DNA of 64,000 bases from Marinobacter litoralis (lineage in GTDB: Bacteria > Pseudomonadota > Gammaproteobacteria > Pseudomonadales > Oleiphilaceae). Within the stretch, counting starts at the first letter, position 1; each line of letters starts with the position of its first letter. The stretch lies in assembly GCF_003336705.1 (NCBI RefSeq), contig NZ_QMDL01000002.1, positions 107,261 to 171,260 on the forward strand, in the 5' to 3' direction. Below are positions 1 through 9,336 of the stretch, one piece after another. The position numbers were made by a program, and so were the translations under genes. Under the pieces are notes generated by a model that saw only the letters and a program-made list of their open reading frames with translations, was not told the DNA's origin and did not search any database.

Positions 1-754
1 TAATGCTCTCCGGATGCACATGCACTTCAACATGGTCTGGTGTGGTATTGAACAGCCAGCAGGCTTCAATAAGCTCCAAACCTTTGTTCATCAGGGTGGC
101 AGAATCAACCGAGATTTTTTGGCCCATGGACCAGTTCGGGTGCGCACAGGCCTGAGCCGGCGTTACCGAATCCAAGGACTCTTTTGAAAAGGTACGGAAG
201 GGTCCCCCAGAGGCAGTCAGCAAGATGCGAGTGATGCCGGCAGCAACGGGGTTACGTATTTTGTCGGCGGGCATGCACTGGAAAATGGCGTTGTGCTCTG
301 AGTCAATCGGCAAAAGTTCCGCGCCCGATGCGGCCACTGCGTCCATAAACAGCTTACCGGACATCACCAGCGCTTCTTTATTCGCTAACAGTACCCGCTT
401 ACCAGCACGAACCGCCGCCAGTGTTGGCGCAAGACCGGCCGCACCAACGATCGCGGCCATCACGGTATCAGCTTCTTCGGCCGCGGCTACCTGACACAAC
501 CCCGGCTCGCCACTGAGCACGGTCGTTTCCGGCAAATCTTCAAGCAGGCTTTCAAGCTCACGGGCAGCATCGATATCGGCCATGACTGCATAAGCCGGTT
601 TGAATTCCCGACACAAGGCCGCTAATTCCTGCGCTTTCGTGCCTGCCGTCAGCGCCCACACCGAAAAGCGTTCCGGATGCCGGCGAACAACGTCGAGTGT
701 ACTAAGCCCTATGGAGCCGGTCGCCCCTAAAACGGTAACGCTGCGCTGGGTCAT
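1..754 (-). CDS. dxr: 1-deoxy-D-xylulose 5-phosphate reductoisomerase, N-terminal part (runs off left edge)
   Basis: Reduces and isomerises DXP to MEP with NADPH, the committed step of the non-mevalonate isoprenoid pathway (cytosolic). About 250 codons are visible and the C-terminus lies outside the window. Seen: the Rossmann motif GATGSIG at residues 10-16, LANKEAL near 125, the metal-binding stretch IDSEHNA near 150, SGGPF, and NKGLELIEA near 227, all diagnostic of the family. The ATG overlaps the cdsA stop as ATGA, so translation is probably coupled. It is the last visible gene of the rpsB-to-dxr cluster, in the order known from Pseudomonas (frr-uppS-cdsA-dxr). No damage is seen in the visible part. 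Confidence 0.96.
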   Translation of the reverse strand, partial: MTQRSVTVLGATGSIGLSTLDVVRRHPERFSVWALTAGTKAQELAALCREFKPAYAVMADIDAARELESLLEDLPETTVLSGEPGLCQVAAAEEADTVMAAIVGAAGLAPTLAAVRAGKRVLLANKEALVMSGKLFMDAVAASGAELLPIDSEHNAIFQCMPADKIRNPVAAGITRILLTASGGPFRTFSKESLDSVTPAQACAHPNWSMGQKISVDSATLMNKGLELIEACWLFNTTPDHVEVHVHPESI

Positions 755-1602
755 AAAGACACGCTGGTTGCGCTCAGCCAACCGAGCAACGTAATGATCA
801 AAGCAAAAACCGGGATCGCAGCGGTGAGGCTGTCAATCCGGTCCATAATGCCGCCGTGCCCCGGCAACAACTGACTGCTGTCTTTGATGCCGCGGAAACG
901 CTTGAGCATGCTCTCGAGCAGGTCGCCCAAAACTGACACGAAGCCGGTAAACAAGCTGGCAACCAGCAACAACAGTGTTTCTTGAAGACTGGCACTGGCG
1001 ATGTAACTGGCCACCAAGGCCAACACACCAACCGCGACCAAACCGCCCCAGACACCTGCCCAAGACTTTCCAGGGCTCACCCGAGGGGCCAACTTAGCCT
1101 TACCAAACGCTCGGCCTGCGAAATACGCGCCTATGTCGGCTACCCAAACCATCAGGAAGACATAGAGAATCACCAACAAGCTGTTCGTCAAAGCGCCAAA
1201 CTCAAAAGCGCCGGTACGCAGGTGATTCAAACCAACCCACGCAGGCAGGAGTACCAGTAACCCCATTAACGCCCTGACCGCCGTGGAACCCCAGGCATCA
1301 GACCCTCTCGGGTAACGACTAACCAGACCAAAGCACACCAACCACCAAGCAAACGCCAACGATAAAACGACCACCGCGGACACATTCAGTTGTGATATCA
1401 GTGCCATCAAAACGGCAACGCCGACTGCATAGGCAACGCGACCGCCCTGCCCTTCAATACCCGACATATTCGCCCACTCCCAAGCTCCGAGCGCAATAAT
1501 TGCACCGGTGAAGAGCGAGAAGCCAAACGCGGGTAAGAAGAAAATGCCAACGATCGCAATCGGGGCCAGAATGAGAGCGGTAATAATTCGAGTTTTAAGC
1601 AC
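751..1602 (-). CDS. cdsA: Phosphatidate cytidylyltransferase
   Basis: Makes CDP-diacylglycerol from phosphatidate and CTP, the branch point of phospholipid synthesis, in the inner membrane. The protein is a string of hydrophobic segments. The family signature near the C-terminus is clear: [18 protein letters not shown] followed by DRID. I chose the GTG at 1602 because family members start with a short L-K-x-R-I-I-T-A-L segment; this gives 283 residues and a 19-base gap from uppS. An in-frame ATG at 1668 would overlap uppS and add 22 unusual residues. No strong ribosome site precedes the GTG, so the start is less sure than the identity. The stop overlaps the dxr start. Confidence 0.95.
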   Translation of the reverse strand: MLKTRIITALILAPIAIVGIFFLPAFGFSLFTGAIIALGAWEWANMSGIEGQGGRVAYAVGVAVLMALISQLNVSAVVVLSLAFAWWLVCFGLVSRYPRGSDAWGSTAVRALMGLLVLLPAWVGLNHLRTGAFEFGALTNSLLVILYVFLMVWVADIGAYFAGRAFGKAKLAPRVSPGKSWAGVWGGLVAVGVLALVASYIASASLQETLLLLVASLFTGFVSVLGDLLESMLKRFRGIKDSSQLLPGHGGIMDRIDSLTAAIPVFALIITLLGWLSATSVSL

Positions 1603-1621
1603 GGTAATAATCGCTATGTCG

Positions 1622-2392
1622 TTATTGTTTTGAGGCTTGGGATTCAAGCTGATCGTCGGTTTGACCAAAGCGACGCTTGCGTTGGCCGTATGCCTCCAAC
1701 GCTTTCAGCATTTCTTCAGCTTTGAAATCGGGCCAGAAAACGTCGGAGAAGTAAAACTCCGTATAGGCCAAGTGCCACAACAAAAAGTTGCTGATGCGCT
1801 GTTCACCGGCAGTACGAATCATCAAGTCAGGCATCGGCAAATCCCCGATACTCATGTTCTGCTGAATCAAATCGTCGGTAATATCGGAAGGAGCCAACTC
1901 TCCGGCGCGAACTTTTTCCGCAACCGCCTGAGTGGCTTGGGTGATGTCCCAGTGCCCACCATAGTTGGCGGCGATCACCAGCGTCATCGCTGTATTATCG
2001 CGAGTCAGCGCCTCGGCTTTTTCCATGTGTTCCTGGAGCAACGGGTTAAATGCGGTGCGATCGCCAATAATCCTCAACCGGATATTATTGCGATGAAGCT
2101 TTCGAACTTCCCGCTCAAGCGCGATCACAAACAGCCGCATCAAAGCCGATACTTCGTCTTTTGGGCGGCGCCAGTTTTCACTGGAGAATGCAAACAGAGT
2201 AAGCACCTCAACGCCTTGCCGCGCACAGGTTTCTACAACGGCTTTAACCGCATCCACTCCTGCCTTATGGCCCGCGACTCCTTTCAATCGCCGCGCTTTC
2301 GCCCACCGATTATTGCCATCCATGATAATGGCCACATGCCGGGGACGGCTGCTTGCCGTCACCGGAATTTCTGCGGTTATTTGATCCGTCAT
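1622..2392 (-). CDS. uppS: Undecaprenyl diphosphate synthase (cis-prenyltransferase)
   Basis: Condenses farnesyl diphosphate with eight isopentenyl units to give the C55 lipid carrier used for peptidoglycan, and also needed by the O-antigen-like locus at 45-64 kb. The protein has 256 residues, the usual length. Seen: IIMDGNNRWAK with the catalytic Asp at residue 25, FAFSSENWRRP, and the C-terminal substrate-binding stretch RTAGEQRISNFLLW followed by EFYF. It sits between frr and cdsA in the expected order. ATG start. Confidence 0.97.
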   Translation of the reverse strand: MTDQITAEIPVTASSRPRHVAIIMDGNNRWAKARRLKGVAGHKAGVDAVKAVVETCARQGVEVLTLFAFSSENWRRPKDEVSALMRLFVIALEREVRKLHRNNIRLRIIGDRTAFNPLLQEHMEKAEALTRDNTAMTLVIAANYGGHWDITQATQAVAEKVRAGELAPSDITDDLIQQNMSIGDLPMPDLMIRTAGEQRISNFLLWHLAYTEFYFSDVFWPDFKAEEMLKALEAYGQRKRRFGQTDDQLESQASKQ

Positions 2393-2454
2393 GAAACCCT
2401 CTGCGCAGTGGCACTTTCAACCACTGCTGACTCTGTTTCTGAACAATCTGACGG

Positions 2455-3012
2455 TTAAACCGCCATCAGATCCTCTTCCTTCGCCTTGAGCATCTTTTCG
2501 ATTTCGGCGATGTACTTGTCGGTCAGCTTCTGAATTTCGTCTTCGCCACGGCGCAGATCGTCCTCACTGATTTCCTTCTCTTTCAGCAGGTCTTTCAGCA
2601 TGCCGTTCGCGTCACGGCGCGCATTACGCACAGACACACGGCCTTGCTCCGCATCGCCACGAGCCTGCTTGACCATTTCCTTACGGGTCTGCTCGGTCAA
2701 CATCGGCATTGGAACACGGATGGCATCACCGTTGCTGGACGGGTTCAAGCCGAGGTCCGACATCATGATGGCTTTCTCAATCGCTGAAATGATGCTCTTT
2801 TCCCAAGGGGCAACCAGCAACGTACGGTTGTCTTCCACGTTCACGCTGGCCACCTGCTTCAGCGGGGTGTCCTGCCCGTAGTAGTTCACCATTACGCTAT
2901 CAAGAATCGCAGGGTGAGCGCGACCGGTACGGATTTTGTTGAAAGCCGAGGTAAGCGCCTCAAGGCTCTTCTGCATTTTTGATTCAGCTTCAGTCTTAAT
3001 ATCGTCAATCAC
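2455..3012 (-). CDS. frr: Ribosome recycling factor
   Basis: Acts with EF-G to split post-termination ribosomes (cytosol). It has 185 residues, the exact family length. The sequence begins [19 protein letters not shown] and carries the conserved [14 protein letters not shown] and the C-terminal helix [17 protein letters not shown]. The start is GTG at 3012, preceded by a GAGGG ribosome site; there is no nearby in-frame ATG at the right length. It follows pyrH after 18 bases and is almost certainly co-transcribed with it. Confidence 0.97.
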   Translation of the reverse strand: MIDDIKTEAESKMQKSLEALTSAFNKIRTGRAHPAILDSVMVNYYGQDTPLKQVASVNVEDNRTLLVAPWEKSIISAIEKAIMMSDLGLNPSSNGDAIRVPMPMLTEQTRKEMVKQARGDAEQGRVSVRNARRDANGMLKDLLKEKEISEDDLRRGEDEIQKLTDKYIAEIEKMLKAKEEDLMAV

Positions 3013-3030
3013 GTCGAAACCCTCAATTCG

Positions 3031-3765
3031 TTACTCAATCAATGTGCCTTCTTTCTCACCGGTCACAATGCGGGTGAGAACGCCTGGCTGGTTCATATCA
3101 AACACCCGCAACGGCATGCCATGATCACGAGCCAGACAAATAGCGGTAAGGTCCATCACGCCAAGCTTGCGATCCAAAACTTCATCGTAGGTCAGGCGAT
3201 CGTATTTTACTGCGGTGGGGTCCAGATTGGGATCCGCGTTATACACACCATCCACTTTTGTCGCCTTGAGAACAGCATCCGCCTCAATCTCGATACCGCG
3301 AAGACATGCGGCTGAGTCGGTCGTAAAGAAAGGATTGCCGGTACCCGCACTAAAAATCACCACGTCGCCTTCTTTCAGATCGCGAACAGCGCGGCGGCGA
3401 TCATAATGTTCAACAATACCGCTCATGGGGATCGCAGACATAACGCGGGTACGTATGTTCGAGCGCTCTAAGGCATCGCGCATGCCCAAGCCGTTCATAA
3501 CGGTTGCCAGCATACCCATGTGATCGCCTGTTACCCGATCCAGCCCAGCCTCGCTCAATGCCGCGCCGCGGAATAGGTTGCCACCACCAATAACCAGCGC
3601 GACCTGAACGCCAATACCAACAAGCGCTCCGATCTCTAATGCCATGCGGTCAAGTACTTTAGGATCAATACCGAACTCGTGCTCCCCCATCAGGGCTTCG
3701 CCACTAAGCTTCAGCAGAACACGCTTGTATCTGGGCTGATTGGTTGAAGTTGTCGGTGTCGGCAT
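3031..3765 (-). CDS. pyrH: Uridylate kinase
   Basis: Phosphorylates UMP to UDP with ATP (cytosolic, amino-acid-kinase fold, regulated by GTP and UTP in relatives). It has 244 residues. Seen: the N-terminal [10 protein letters not shown], the glycine loop [34 protein letters not shown] and a C-terminal [13 protein letters not shown]. The ATG at 3765 is chosen because it follows a clear AAGGGGA site and gives the family length; the frame stays open about 100 codons further upstream, but that stretch overlaps a hairpin-rich spacer and is not protein-like. The 193-base spacer before it separates pyrH from tsf. Confidence 0.97.
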   Translation of the reverse strand: MPTPTTSTNQPRYKRVLLKLSGEALMGEHEFGIDPKVLDRMALEIGALVGIGVQVALVIGGGNLFRGAALSEAGLDRVTGDHMGMLATVMNGLGMRDALERSNIRTRVMSAIPMSGIVEHYDRRRAVRDLKEGDVVIFSAGTGNPFFTTDSAACLRGIEIEADAVLKATKVDGVYNADPNLDPTAVKYDRLTYDEVLDRKLGVMDLTAICLARDHGMPLRVFDMNQPGVLTRIVTGEKEGTLIE

Positions 3766-3813
3766 GGTGATCCCCTTTTCGTCTTTTGGCTGTGCGGCTT
3801 CAAACCCTTGGCA

Positions 3814-3875
3814 GGCTTGTATCTGACATATCCCTCTCATCCTAGCGCAAAAAAGGGGTATCTCAGATACAAGCC
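3814..3875 (-). other. Long inverted repeat in the tsf-pyrH spacer
   Basis: Arms GGCTTGTATCTGA (3814-3826) and TCAGATACAAGCC (3863-3875) are perfect complements of 13 bases around a 36-base loop; two further outer bases pair after one mismatch. It would form a strong RNA hairpin about 50 bases upstream of the pyrH start. No T-run follows, so it is not an ordinary terminator. It could be a leader, processing or stability element. Confidence 0.55.
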
Positions 3876-3884
3876 CGCCACGAA

Positions 3885-3947
3885 AGCCGGGCAAACCCGG
3901 CTGACGTGGCAGACTTAGGTAGCGCTTCTGTCTTTGACAAAAGCGCT
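3885..3947 (-). other. Two hairpins directly after tsf
   Basis: In transcription order after the tsf stop there is a 7-base stem (AGCGCTT 3921-3927 with AAGCGCT 3941-3947) and then AGCCGGG (3885-3891) pairing with CCCGGCT (3896-3902) across a 4-base loop, flanked by CACG/CGTG that can extend the stem. The lack of a U-tract argues against a classic terminator. They may protect the rpsB-tsf transcript 3' end or attenuate read-through into pyrH. Confidence 0.4.
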
Positions 3948-3958
3948 CAAAAAATGGA

Positions 3959-4828
3959 TCAGGCCTTGCCTGTGCCAGCGGCAGCAGCCACTTCAGCAGC
4001 AAAATCCACTTCTTCTTTTTCGATGCCTTCACCCACTTCCAGACGAGTAAAGCCAACCAGCTCGCCACCGGCGGCTTTGATCAACTCACCCACTTTCTGC
4101 TCTGGGTTCTTAACGAAAGGCTGCTCAACCAGGCTGTTTTCAGCCAGGAACTTCTTGATACGGCCGCCCATCATCTTTTCAACGATTTCGGCAGGCTTGC
4201 CTTCCATATCCGGCTGAGACTTGATGATTTCTTTCTCTTTCTCGAGCTCTTCAGCAGGCATTTCTTCCGGCTTGCCAACGCGCGGGTTAACCGCAGCTAC
4301 GTGCATAGCGATGTCGCGGGCCAGCTCTTCAGTGCCAGCAGTCAGCGCAACAACGGCAGCAATTTTGCTGTTGCTGTGAACGTATCCACCAACAACCGGA
4401 CCTTCAACCTTAACCAGACGACGAACAGTGATGTTTTCGCCGATCTTCTGAACCAGCGCTTCACGCTTGCCTTCCAGATCGCCTTCCATCAGCTTCGCAA
4501 CGTCAGTTTCGCCTTTTTCAAACGCAACGTTCAGAACGTCGTTAGCGAAGTTCATGAAGTTGTCGTCACGGGCAACGAAGTCAGTTTCAGAGTTAACTTC
4601 CAGGATGAAAGCAACAGTCTTGTCGTCAGAAACCTTAACCAGAGACACACCTTCAGCAGCGGTACGACCGGCTTTCTTGGCAGCCTTCAGGCCAGACGAC
4701 TTACGAAGCTCTTCAATTGCAGCGTCAACACTGCCGCCAGCTTCAACCAGTGCTTTTTTGCACTCCATCATGCCAAGACCAGTGCGCTCACGCAGCTCTT
4801 TGACCATTGCAGCGGTAATTGCAGCCAT
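3959..4828 (-). CDS. tsf: Translation elongation factor Ts
   Basis: Guanine-nucleotide exchange factor for EF-Tu (cytosol). It has 289 residues, close to the usual 283. The N-terminal UBA-like region has [19 protein letters not shown] and the core has [12 protein letters not shown], the classic EF-Ts signatures. The ATG at 4828 follows GAGAGGA at good spacing and gives the standard MAAIT start; an upstream in-frame ATG at 4843 has no support. It is paired with rpsB through an 91-base spacer holding a hairpin. Confidence 0.98.
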   Translation of the reverse strand: MAAITAAMVKELRERTGLGMMECKKALVEAGGSVDAAIEELRKSSGLKAAKKAGRTAAEGVSLVKVSDDKTVAFILEVNSETDFVARDDNFMNFANDVLNVAFEKGETDVAKLMEGDLEGKREALVQKIGENITVRRLVKVEGPVVGGYVHSNSKIAAVVALTAGTEELARDIAMHVAAVNPRVGKPEEMPAEELEKEKEIIKSQPDMEGKPAEIVEKMMGGRIKKFLAENSLVEQPFVKNPEQKVGELIKAAGGELVGFTRLEVGEGIEKEEVDFAAEVAAAAGTGKA

Positions 4829-4863
4829 GTTCAGTCCTCTCAATCAGTTACAAATTCGGTGGG

Positions 4864-4894
4864 AAGGCATGCCCGATAAAAAGGGGCATGCCTT
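4864..4894 (-). promoter_or_regulatory. Perfect 11-base hairpin between rpsB and tsf
   Basis: AAGGCATGCCC (4864-4874) and GGGCATGCCTT (4884-4894) are perfect complements with a 9-base loop. On the transcribed strand it lies between the rpsB stop and the tsf ribosome site. There is no U-run after it, so it may be a partial attenuator or a stability/processing element setting the rpsB to tsf ratio. The structure is seen; the role is inferred. Confidence 0.5.
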
Positions 4895-4919
4895 ATAACT
4901 TAAACCAGACGGTTAAGTA

Positions 4920-5669
4920 TTACTCGGCAGCTGGAGCAGCGCCTTGGGCATCTTCGCTAACTTCTACGAACTCGTCAGCGCCGCCGGCAGTCTGGGAAGA
5001 CTCCAGGCAAGTATCAGCAACCGCTTTCACGTAGATCTGGATAGCGCGGATAGCGTCGTCGTTACCCGGGATTACGTAGTCAACGCCGTCAGGATCGCTG
5101 TTGGTATCAACAACACCAATAACAGGGATGCCCAGCTTGTTCGCTTCTTTAATAGCGATACGCTCGTGGTCTACGTCAACAACGAACAGCGCGTCTGGCA
5201 GGCCGCCCATGTCTTTGATACCACCGATAGAACGCTCAAGCTTATCCATCTCGCGGGTACGCTCAAGAGCTTCTTTCTTGGTCAGCTTGTCGAAAGTACC
5301 GTCTTTGCTCTGGGCTTCCAGATCACGGTAGCGACGGATAGACTGACGAATGGTCTTGTAGTTGGTGAGCATGCCACCCAACCAGCGGTGGTTAACGTAA
5401 GGCTGGCCGGAACGCAGTGCTTCTTCCTTGATAATCTTGGCTGCGGCACGCTTGGTACCAACAAACAGGATCTTGTTCTTGCTTTCAGTCAGCTGCTGAA
5501 TGAAATCCAGCGCCTGGTTCATCGCAGGAACAGTCTGCTCAAGGTTGATGATGTGAATCTTGTTACGAGCACCAAAGATGTATTTACCCATCTTCGGGTT
5601 CCAGTAACGGGTTTGGTGTCCAAAGTGAGCACCTGCTTTCAGCAGGTCACGCATATTTACCTGAGCCAT
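4920..5669 (-). CDS. rpsB: 30S ribosomal protein S2
   Basis: Small-subunit ribosomal protein. It has 249 residues, the usual length. The sequence begins [20 protein letters not shown] and carries [21 protein letters not shown], split here as [10 protein letters not shown] and [11 protein letters not shown], plus [19 protein letters not shown] and [18 protein letters not shown]. First gene of the minus-strand cluster. The acidic alanine-rich tail is typical of gammaproteobacteria. Confidence 0.98.
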   Translation of the reverse strand: MAQVNMRDLLKAGAHFGHQTRYWNPKMGKYIFGARNKIHIINLEQTVPAMNQALDFIQQLTESKNKILFVGTKRAAAKIIKEEALRSGQPYVNHRWLGGMLTNYKTIRQSIRRYRDLEAQSKDGTFDKLTKKEALERTREMDKLERSIGGIKDMGGLPDALFVVDVDHERIAIKEANKLGIPVIGVVDTNSDPDGVDYVIPGNDDAIRAIQIYVKAVADTCLESSQTAGGADEFVEVSEDAQGAAPAAE

Positions 5670-5858
5670 GATATTTACCTTTTAGCTTCGGGTTAGGCCT
5701 CCACGCGTCCAATTGCCCCAACCTGTCTCCTTAAAGCAGGAGCCGGCACCCTGGGACAACGTGCTGACACGTGTGTGAATTTGCCGAGTTTTGTTTCGGC
5801 GGGCGCGTTTATACCATATTCCGCTTCCGCAACGCCATTACTTTTGGCAAATACCTTC
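5670..5858 (-). promoter_or_regulatory. rpsB leader and promoter region
   Basis: About 190 bases upstream of rpsB, in the rpsB-map divergent spacer. On the minus strand TATAAA followed by a GC-rich stretch (ACGCGCCCGCC) around 5800-5817 looks like a -10 with the GC-rich discriminator common in stringently controlled ribosomal promoters. I do not see a good -35 at 16-18 bases, so this is tentative. A small stem (CTCCT/AGGAG near 5730-5745) lies in the leader, where gammaproteobacterial rpsB mRNAs are known to carry S2-binding structures. Confidence 0.35.
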
Positions 5859-5859
5859 C

Positions 5860-5888
5860 TTGTACCTATTGCTCCGGCCCCTTAAAAT
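5860..5888 (+). promoter_or_regulatory. Sigma-70 type promoter of map-glnD
   Basis: TTGTAC (5860-5865) and TAAAAT (5883-5888) are separated by exactly 17 bases, about 30 bases upstream of the map start. The match to sigma-70 consensus is good at both boxes. Confidence 0.6.
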
Positions 5889-5919
5889 GCGGGCTTGATG
5901 CATATAAACAGGAAGTCCG

Positions 5920-6690
5920 ATGCAAGTATCTATTAAGACCCCCGAAGAAATCGAAAAGATGCGGGTAGCCGGCCGCCTGGCAGCCGAAGTTCTCGAAATG
6001 ATTGGCGAGTACGTCAAGCCCGGTGTTACTACCGAAGAGCTTGACCGCATCTGCCACGACCACATTGTTAATAAACAGCAGGCCATTCCAGCCCCGCTGA
6101 ACTACAAAGGATTCCCGAAGTCCATCTGCACCTCGGTAAACCACGTGGTATGCCACGGCATCCCGACAGACAAAAAAGTCCTGAAGGATGGTGATGTCAT
6201 CAACATCGACGTCACCGTGATCAAAGATGGCTACCATGGCGACACCAGCAAAATGTGGATCGTCGGCAAGCCCAAGCCCGGCTCGGAACGCCTGATCCAG
6301 ATTACTCAGGAATGCCTGTATAAAGGCATTGAACTGGTCAAGCCCGGCGCACGCCTTGGCGACATTGGCCACGTAATCCAAAAGCACGCCGAGAAGCACC
6401 GCTACTCCGTGGTTCGGGATTATTGCGGCCACGGCATCGGAGCCGTGTTCCATGAAGAGCCTCAGGTTATGCATTACGGCACTCCGGGCACCGGCCTTGA
6501 GCTCAAAGAAGGCATGACCTTCACCATCGAGCCGATGCTAAACCAAGGCAAATACCACACCAAACTGTTGGCCGATGGCTGGACGGCGGTCACCAAAGAC
6601 CACAAATTGTCCGCACAGTGGGAACACACCATTCTGGTTACCGCGGATGGTTACGAAGTGCTGACCAAGCGATCAGAAGAGTCTTTCTAA
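5920..6690 (+). CDS. map: Methionine aminopeptidase type I
   Basis: Removes N-terminal methionine from nascent proteins (cytosolic metalloprotease). It has 256 residues. The metal ligands of the pita-bread fold are visible in order: NIDVTVIKDGYHGDTS (two Asp), CGHGIG (His), FTIEPML (Glu) and QWEHTI (Glu). The ATG follows AGGAAG at 5910-5915. It is divergent from rpsB, as in many gammaproteobacteria, and glnD starts on the base after its stop. Confidence 0.98.
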   Translation: MQVSIKTPEEIEKMRVAGRLAAEVLEMIGEYVKPGVTTEELDRICHDHIVNKQQAIPAPLNYKGFPKSICTSVNHVVCHGIPTDKKVLKDGDVINIDVTVIKDGYHGDTSKMWIVGKPKPGSERLIQITQECLYKGIELVKPGARLGDIGHVIQKHAEKHRYSVVRDYCGHGIGAVFHEEPQVMHYGTPGTGLELKEGMTFTIEPMLNQGKYHTKLLADGWTAVTKDHKLSAQWEHTILVTADGYEVLTKRSEESF

Positions 6691-9336
6691 GTGGACCAAA
6701 GCGAGCTGGAACACCGTATCAGTAACGACCCGTCACCGGTTGTTGCGGCAAGGGAGTTTTTACAACACCACTACAACGCCGATGCCGAAGCTTTCCGGCA
6801 AGGAGCCGACGTCAGGGCTCTGGTTCACGCCAGAGCCGCGACCGTTGATACGGTGCTTCGATTAATCTGGAATCGTTACCCCCTGTCCAGCTCGCCCGAC
6901 ATCGCTCTGGTCGCCGTTGGCGGTTACGGCCGGGGCGAGCTTCACCCCCACTCGGACATTGACCTACTCATTCTCACCCGAGCCGACACGGAAAGCGCGT
7001 GGCAAGACGACCTCAGCGCATTCATCACCCTGCTCTGGGACCTGAAACTGGATATCGGTCACAGCGTTCGCAATGTTAACGAATGCATTGCGGCCGCAAA
7101 ACAAGACATAACCATCCTCACTAACCTACTGGAAACCCGAACCATCGCTGGCCCGGACAGCTTGAGGGAAGAGCTCACGGAACAGGTTTACCTTGACGAC
7201 GTGATGTCAGACAAAGACTACTTTGTCGCCAAATGGGAAGAGCAGCAAAAACGCCACAAAAAATACGGCGATACCGAGTACAACCTGGAACCCAACGTCA
7301 AAGGTTCCCCCGGTGCGCTGCGAGATATACAAACGATCGGATGGATCACCAAACGCCACTTTTTGCTGGAAAGCACAGCGGATCTCGCCCGGTTCAGCAT
7401 TATTACCGAAGAAGAACACCGGGTGCTGCTGGAGGGCGAAACCTTCCTTTGGCGCTTACGCTTCGGCCTTCAGCTCATCGCGGGCCGAAATGAGAACCGA
7501 TTGCTATTTGATCACCAGCGCGCCCTCGCTTCGATGCTGGGTTATAAGGATGAAGGCAAACGCCTCGGCGTCGAACTGATGATGCAGTCTTACTACCGCA
7601 CTGTACTGGCATTGGCGGAGCTCACCGACGTTATTCTCCAATATTACGACGAAGCGATCCTCGGCAGTGGCAGCGAAGACGAAATTCGGCCACTGAACAA
7701 GCGCTTCCAAATGCGCAATTTCTACATCGAAGCCATCAACAATCAGGTCTTTGCCTACGCGCCTTATGCGATCATGGAGATCTTCGTGTTGATGGCGCAG
7801 CACCCGGAAATCAAGGGCATTCGTGCAACCACCATCCGGTCTCTTCGGGCACACCGGCACCTGATCGATGATGTGTTCCGGTCTGATCTGGCGGTGACCA
7901 GCCTGTTCATGGAGCTTCTGCGCACGCCTCACCCCTTGCATAAAACGCTCTCTGCAATGAAGAAGTACAACGTGCTGGGCCGATACTTGCCCGAATTTGG
8001 CGAGATCATTGGCCAGATGCAGCACGACCTGTTCCACATTTACACCGTTGATGCGCACACCATGCGCGTCATTCGCAACATGGTCAGGCTGACCAGTGAC
8101 GAAGCCAGAACCGAGTACCCGCTGGCATCACGTTTGATCCACCGCTTACCGAAAATGGACACCCTGTTTATCGCCGGCCTTTACCACGACGTAGCCAAAG
8201 GCCGGGGTGGTGACCATTCAGAACTCGGCGCCATTGATGCTGAAGCTTTTTGTGAACGGCACCATTTAAGTGAGCGGGACACCCGGCTAATCGCTTGGCT
8301 GGTAGAGAACCACCTGCTCATGTCGATGACCGCCCAACGCAAAGACATCTCAGACCCGGGCATCATCCAGGCCTTTGCGCGGGCCATTCCCAGTCAGGCA
8401 CACCTGGACTACCTTTACACCCTGACCGTGTGCGACATCAGCGCCACAAACCCCAAGCTTTGGAATACCTGGCGCGCCTCGCTTTTGCGCCAACTCTATA
8501 TAGAAGCCAAGCGAGCACTGCGCCGTGGCATAGACACACCGGTTGACCGGCAGGCGTGGATTGATGCCACCCGTGAAGAAGCCCGGGAAATCCTCAACGC
8601 CCAGAACATGAGCGACGAGCAGATTGACCAAATCTGGGACACGGTGGACGAAGAATACTTCCTGCAGGATTCCACCGTCGATATCGCCTGGCAGACCGCT
8701 GCGATCATCCGCCATGGCGACAACCCGGACCCACTGGTCTTGATCCGCGACACCCGCGGCGGGCCAACCGACGGTTACTCCCAGATCATCATCTACATGA
8801 GAGACCGGGTCGCCCTGTTTGCAGCCACCACCGCCGTGCTGGAGCAGCTGAACCTGAACATCGTCGATGCTCGCATTAACTCCAGCGAAGGCCCGCACTC
8901 CATCAGTTCCTACATTGTGTTGGACGAGCAAGGGCAACCGCTAGGCATCGACCCCGCTCGCAAAGAACGGGCACGCAAGCGCCTGATCGAAGAACTGGAT
9001 GATCCGGAAGACTACCCGGACATCATTCACCGGCGCACCCCAAGGCAACTCAAACACTTTGCCTTCCCCACGGAAGTGACCTTTTCGAACGACACCATTA
9101 ACCAACGAACGTTAATGGAAGTCATCACCCCCGACCGCCCCGGTCTGCTGGCGCGAATTGGTCAGGTGCTGCTGGAGCACAGGGTGCGGCTGACCAACGC
9201 CAAAATCGCCACCTTGGGCGAGCGGGTAGAAGACGTTTTCTTTATTACTGATGAACAAGGCCGGCCACTGAGCGACCCTGCCAAGTGTGAAGCCTTACAA
9301 CAGCACCTCTGCAAAATGCTGGACGATATTCAATGA
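6691..9336 (+). CDS. glnD: Bifunctional uridylyltransferase / uridylyl-removing enzyme (PII modification)
   Basis: Adds or removes UMP on PII proteins according to glutamine level and so sets nitrogen metabolism. It has 881 residues, similar to the E. coli protein. Domains in order: nucleotidyltransferase with GGYGRGELHPHSDIDLL near residue 77, a GlnD-specific linker, an HD domain with LYHDVAKGRGGDHSELG near 498, and two ACT domains at about 700-775 and 805-881 (ITPDRPGLLARIGQVL in the second). The start is GTG directly after the map stop, with no clear ribosome site, suggesting translational coupling. The stop overlaps the dapC start as ATGA. Confidence 0.97.
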   Translation: MDQSELEHRISNDPSPVVAAREFLQHHYNADAEAFRQGADVRALVHARAATVDTVLRLIWNRYPLSSSPDIALVAVGGYGRGELHPHSDIDLLILTRADTESAWQDDLSAFITLLWDLKLDIGHSVRNVNECIAAAKQDITILTNLLETRTIAGPDSLREELTEQVYLDDVMSDKDYFVAKWEEQQKRHKKYGDTEYNLEPNVKGSPGALRDIQTIGWITKRHFLLESTADLARFSIITEEEHRVLLEGETFLWRLRFGLQLIAGRNENRLLFDHQRALASMLGYKDEGKRLGVELMMQSYYRTVLALAELTDVILQYYDEAILGSGSEDEIRPLNKRFQMRNFYIEAINNQVFAYAPYAIMEIFVLMAQHPEIKGIRATTIRSLRAHRHLIDDVFRSDLAVTSLFMELLRTPHPLHKTLSAMKKYNVLGRYLPEFGEIIGQMQHDLFHIYTVDAHTMRVIRNMVRLTSDEARTEYPLASRLIHRLPKMDTLFIAGLYHDVAKGRGGDHSELGAIDAEAFCERHHLSERDTRLIAWLVENHLLMSMTAQRKDISDPGIIQAFARAIPSQAHLDYLYTLTVCDISATNPKLWNTWRASLLRQLYIEAKRALRRGIDTPVDRQAWIDATREEAREILNAQNMSDEQIDQIWDTVDEEYFLQDSTVDIAWQTAAIIRHGDNPDPLVLIRDTRGGPTDGYSQIIIYMRDRVALFAATTAVLEQLNLNIVDARINSSEGPHSISSYIVLDEQGQPLGIDPARKERARKRLIEELDDPEDYPDIIHRRTPRQLKHFAFPTEVTFSNDTINQRTLMEVITPDRPGLLARIGQVLLEHRVRLTNAKIATLGERVEDVFFITDEQGRPLSDPAKCEALQQHLCKMLDDIQ

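Noticed and set aside
1637..2458. Long open frame on the plus strand opposite uppS
   Set aside because: Antisense shadow of a clear uppS gene; the product has no recognisable features.
3766..4068. N-terminal extension of pyrH by about 100 codons
   Set aside because: It overlaps the hairpin-rich spacer, is not protein-like, and a good ribosome site and family-length start exist at 3765.
4944..5696. Long open frame on the plus strand opposite rpsB
   Set aside because: Shadow produced by rpsB codon bias.
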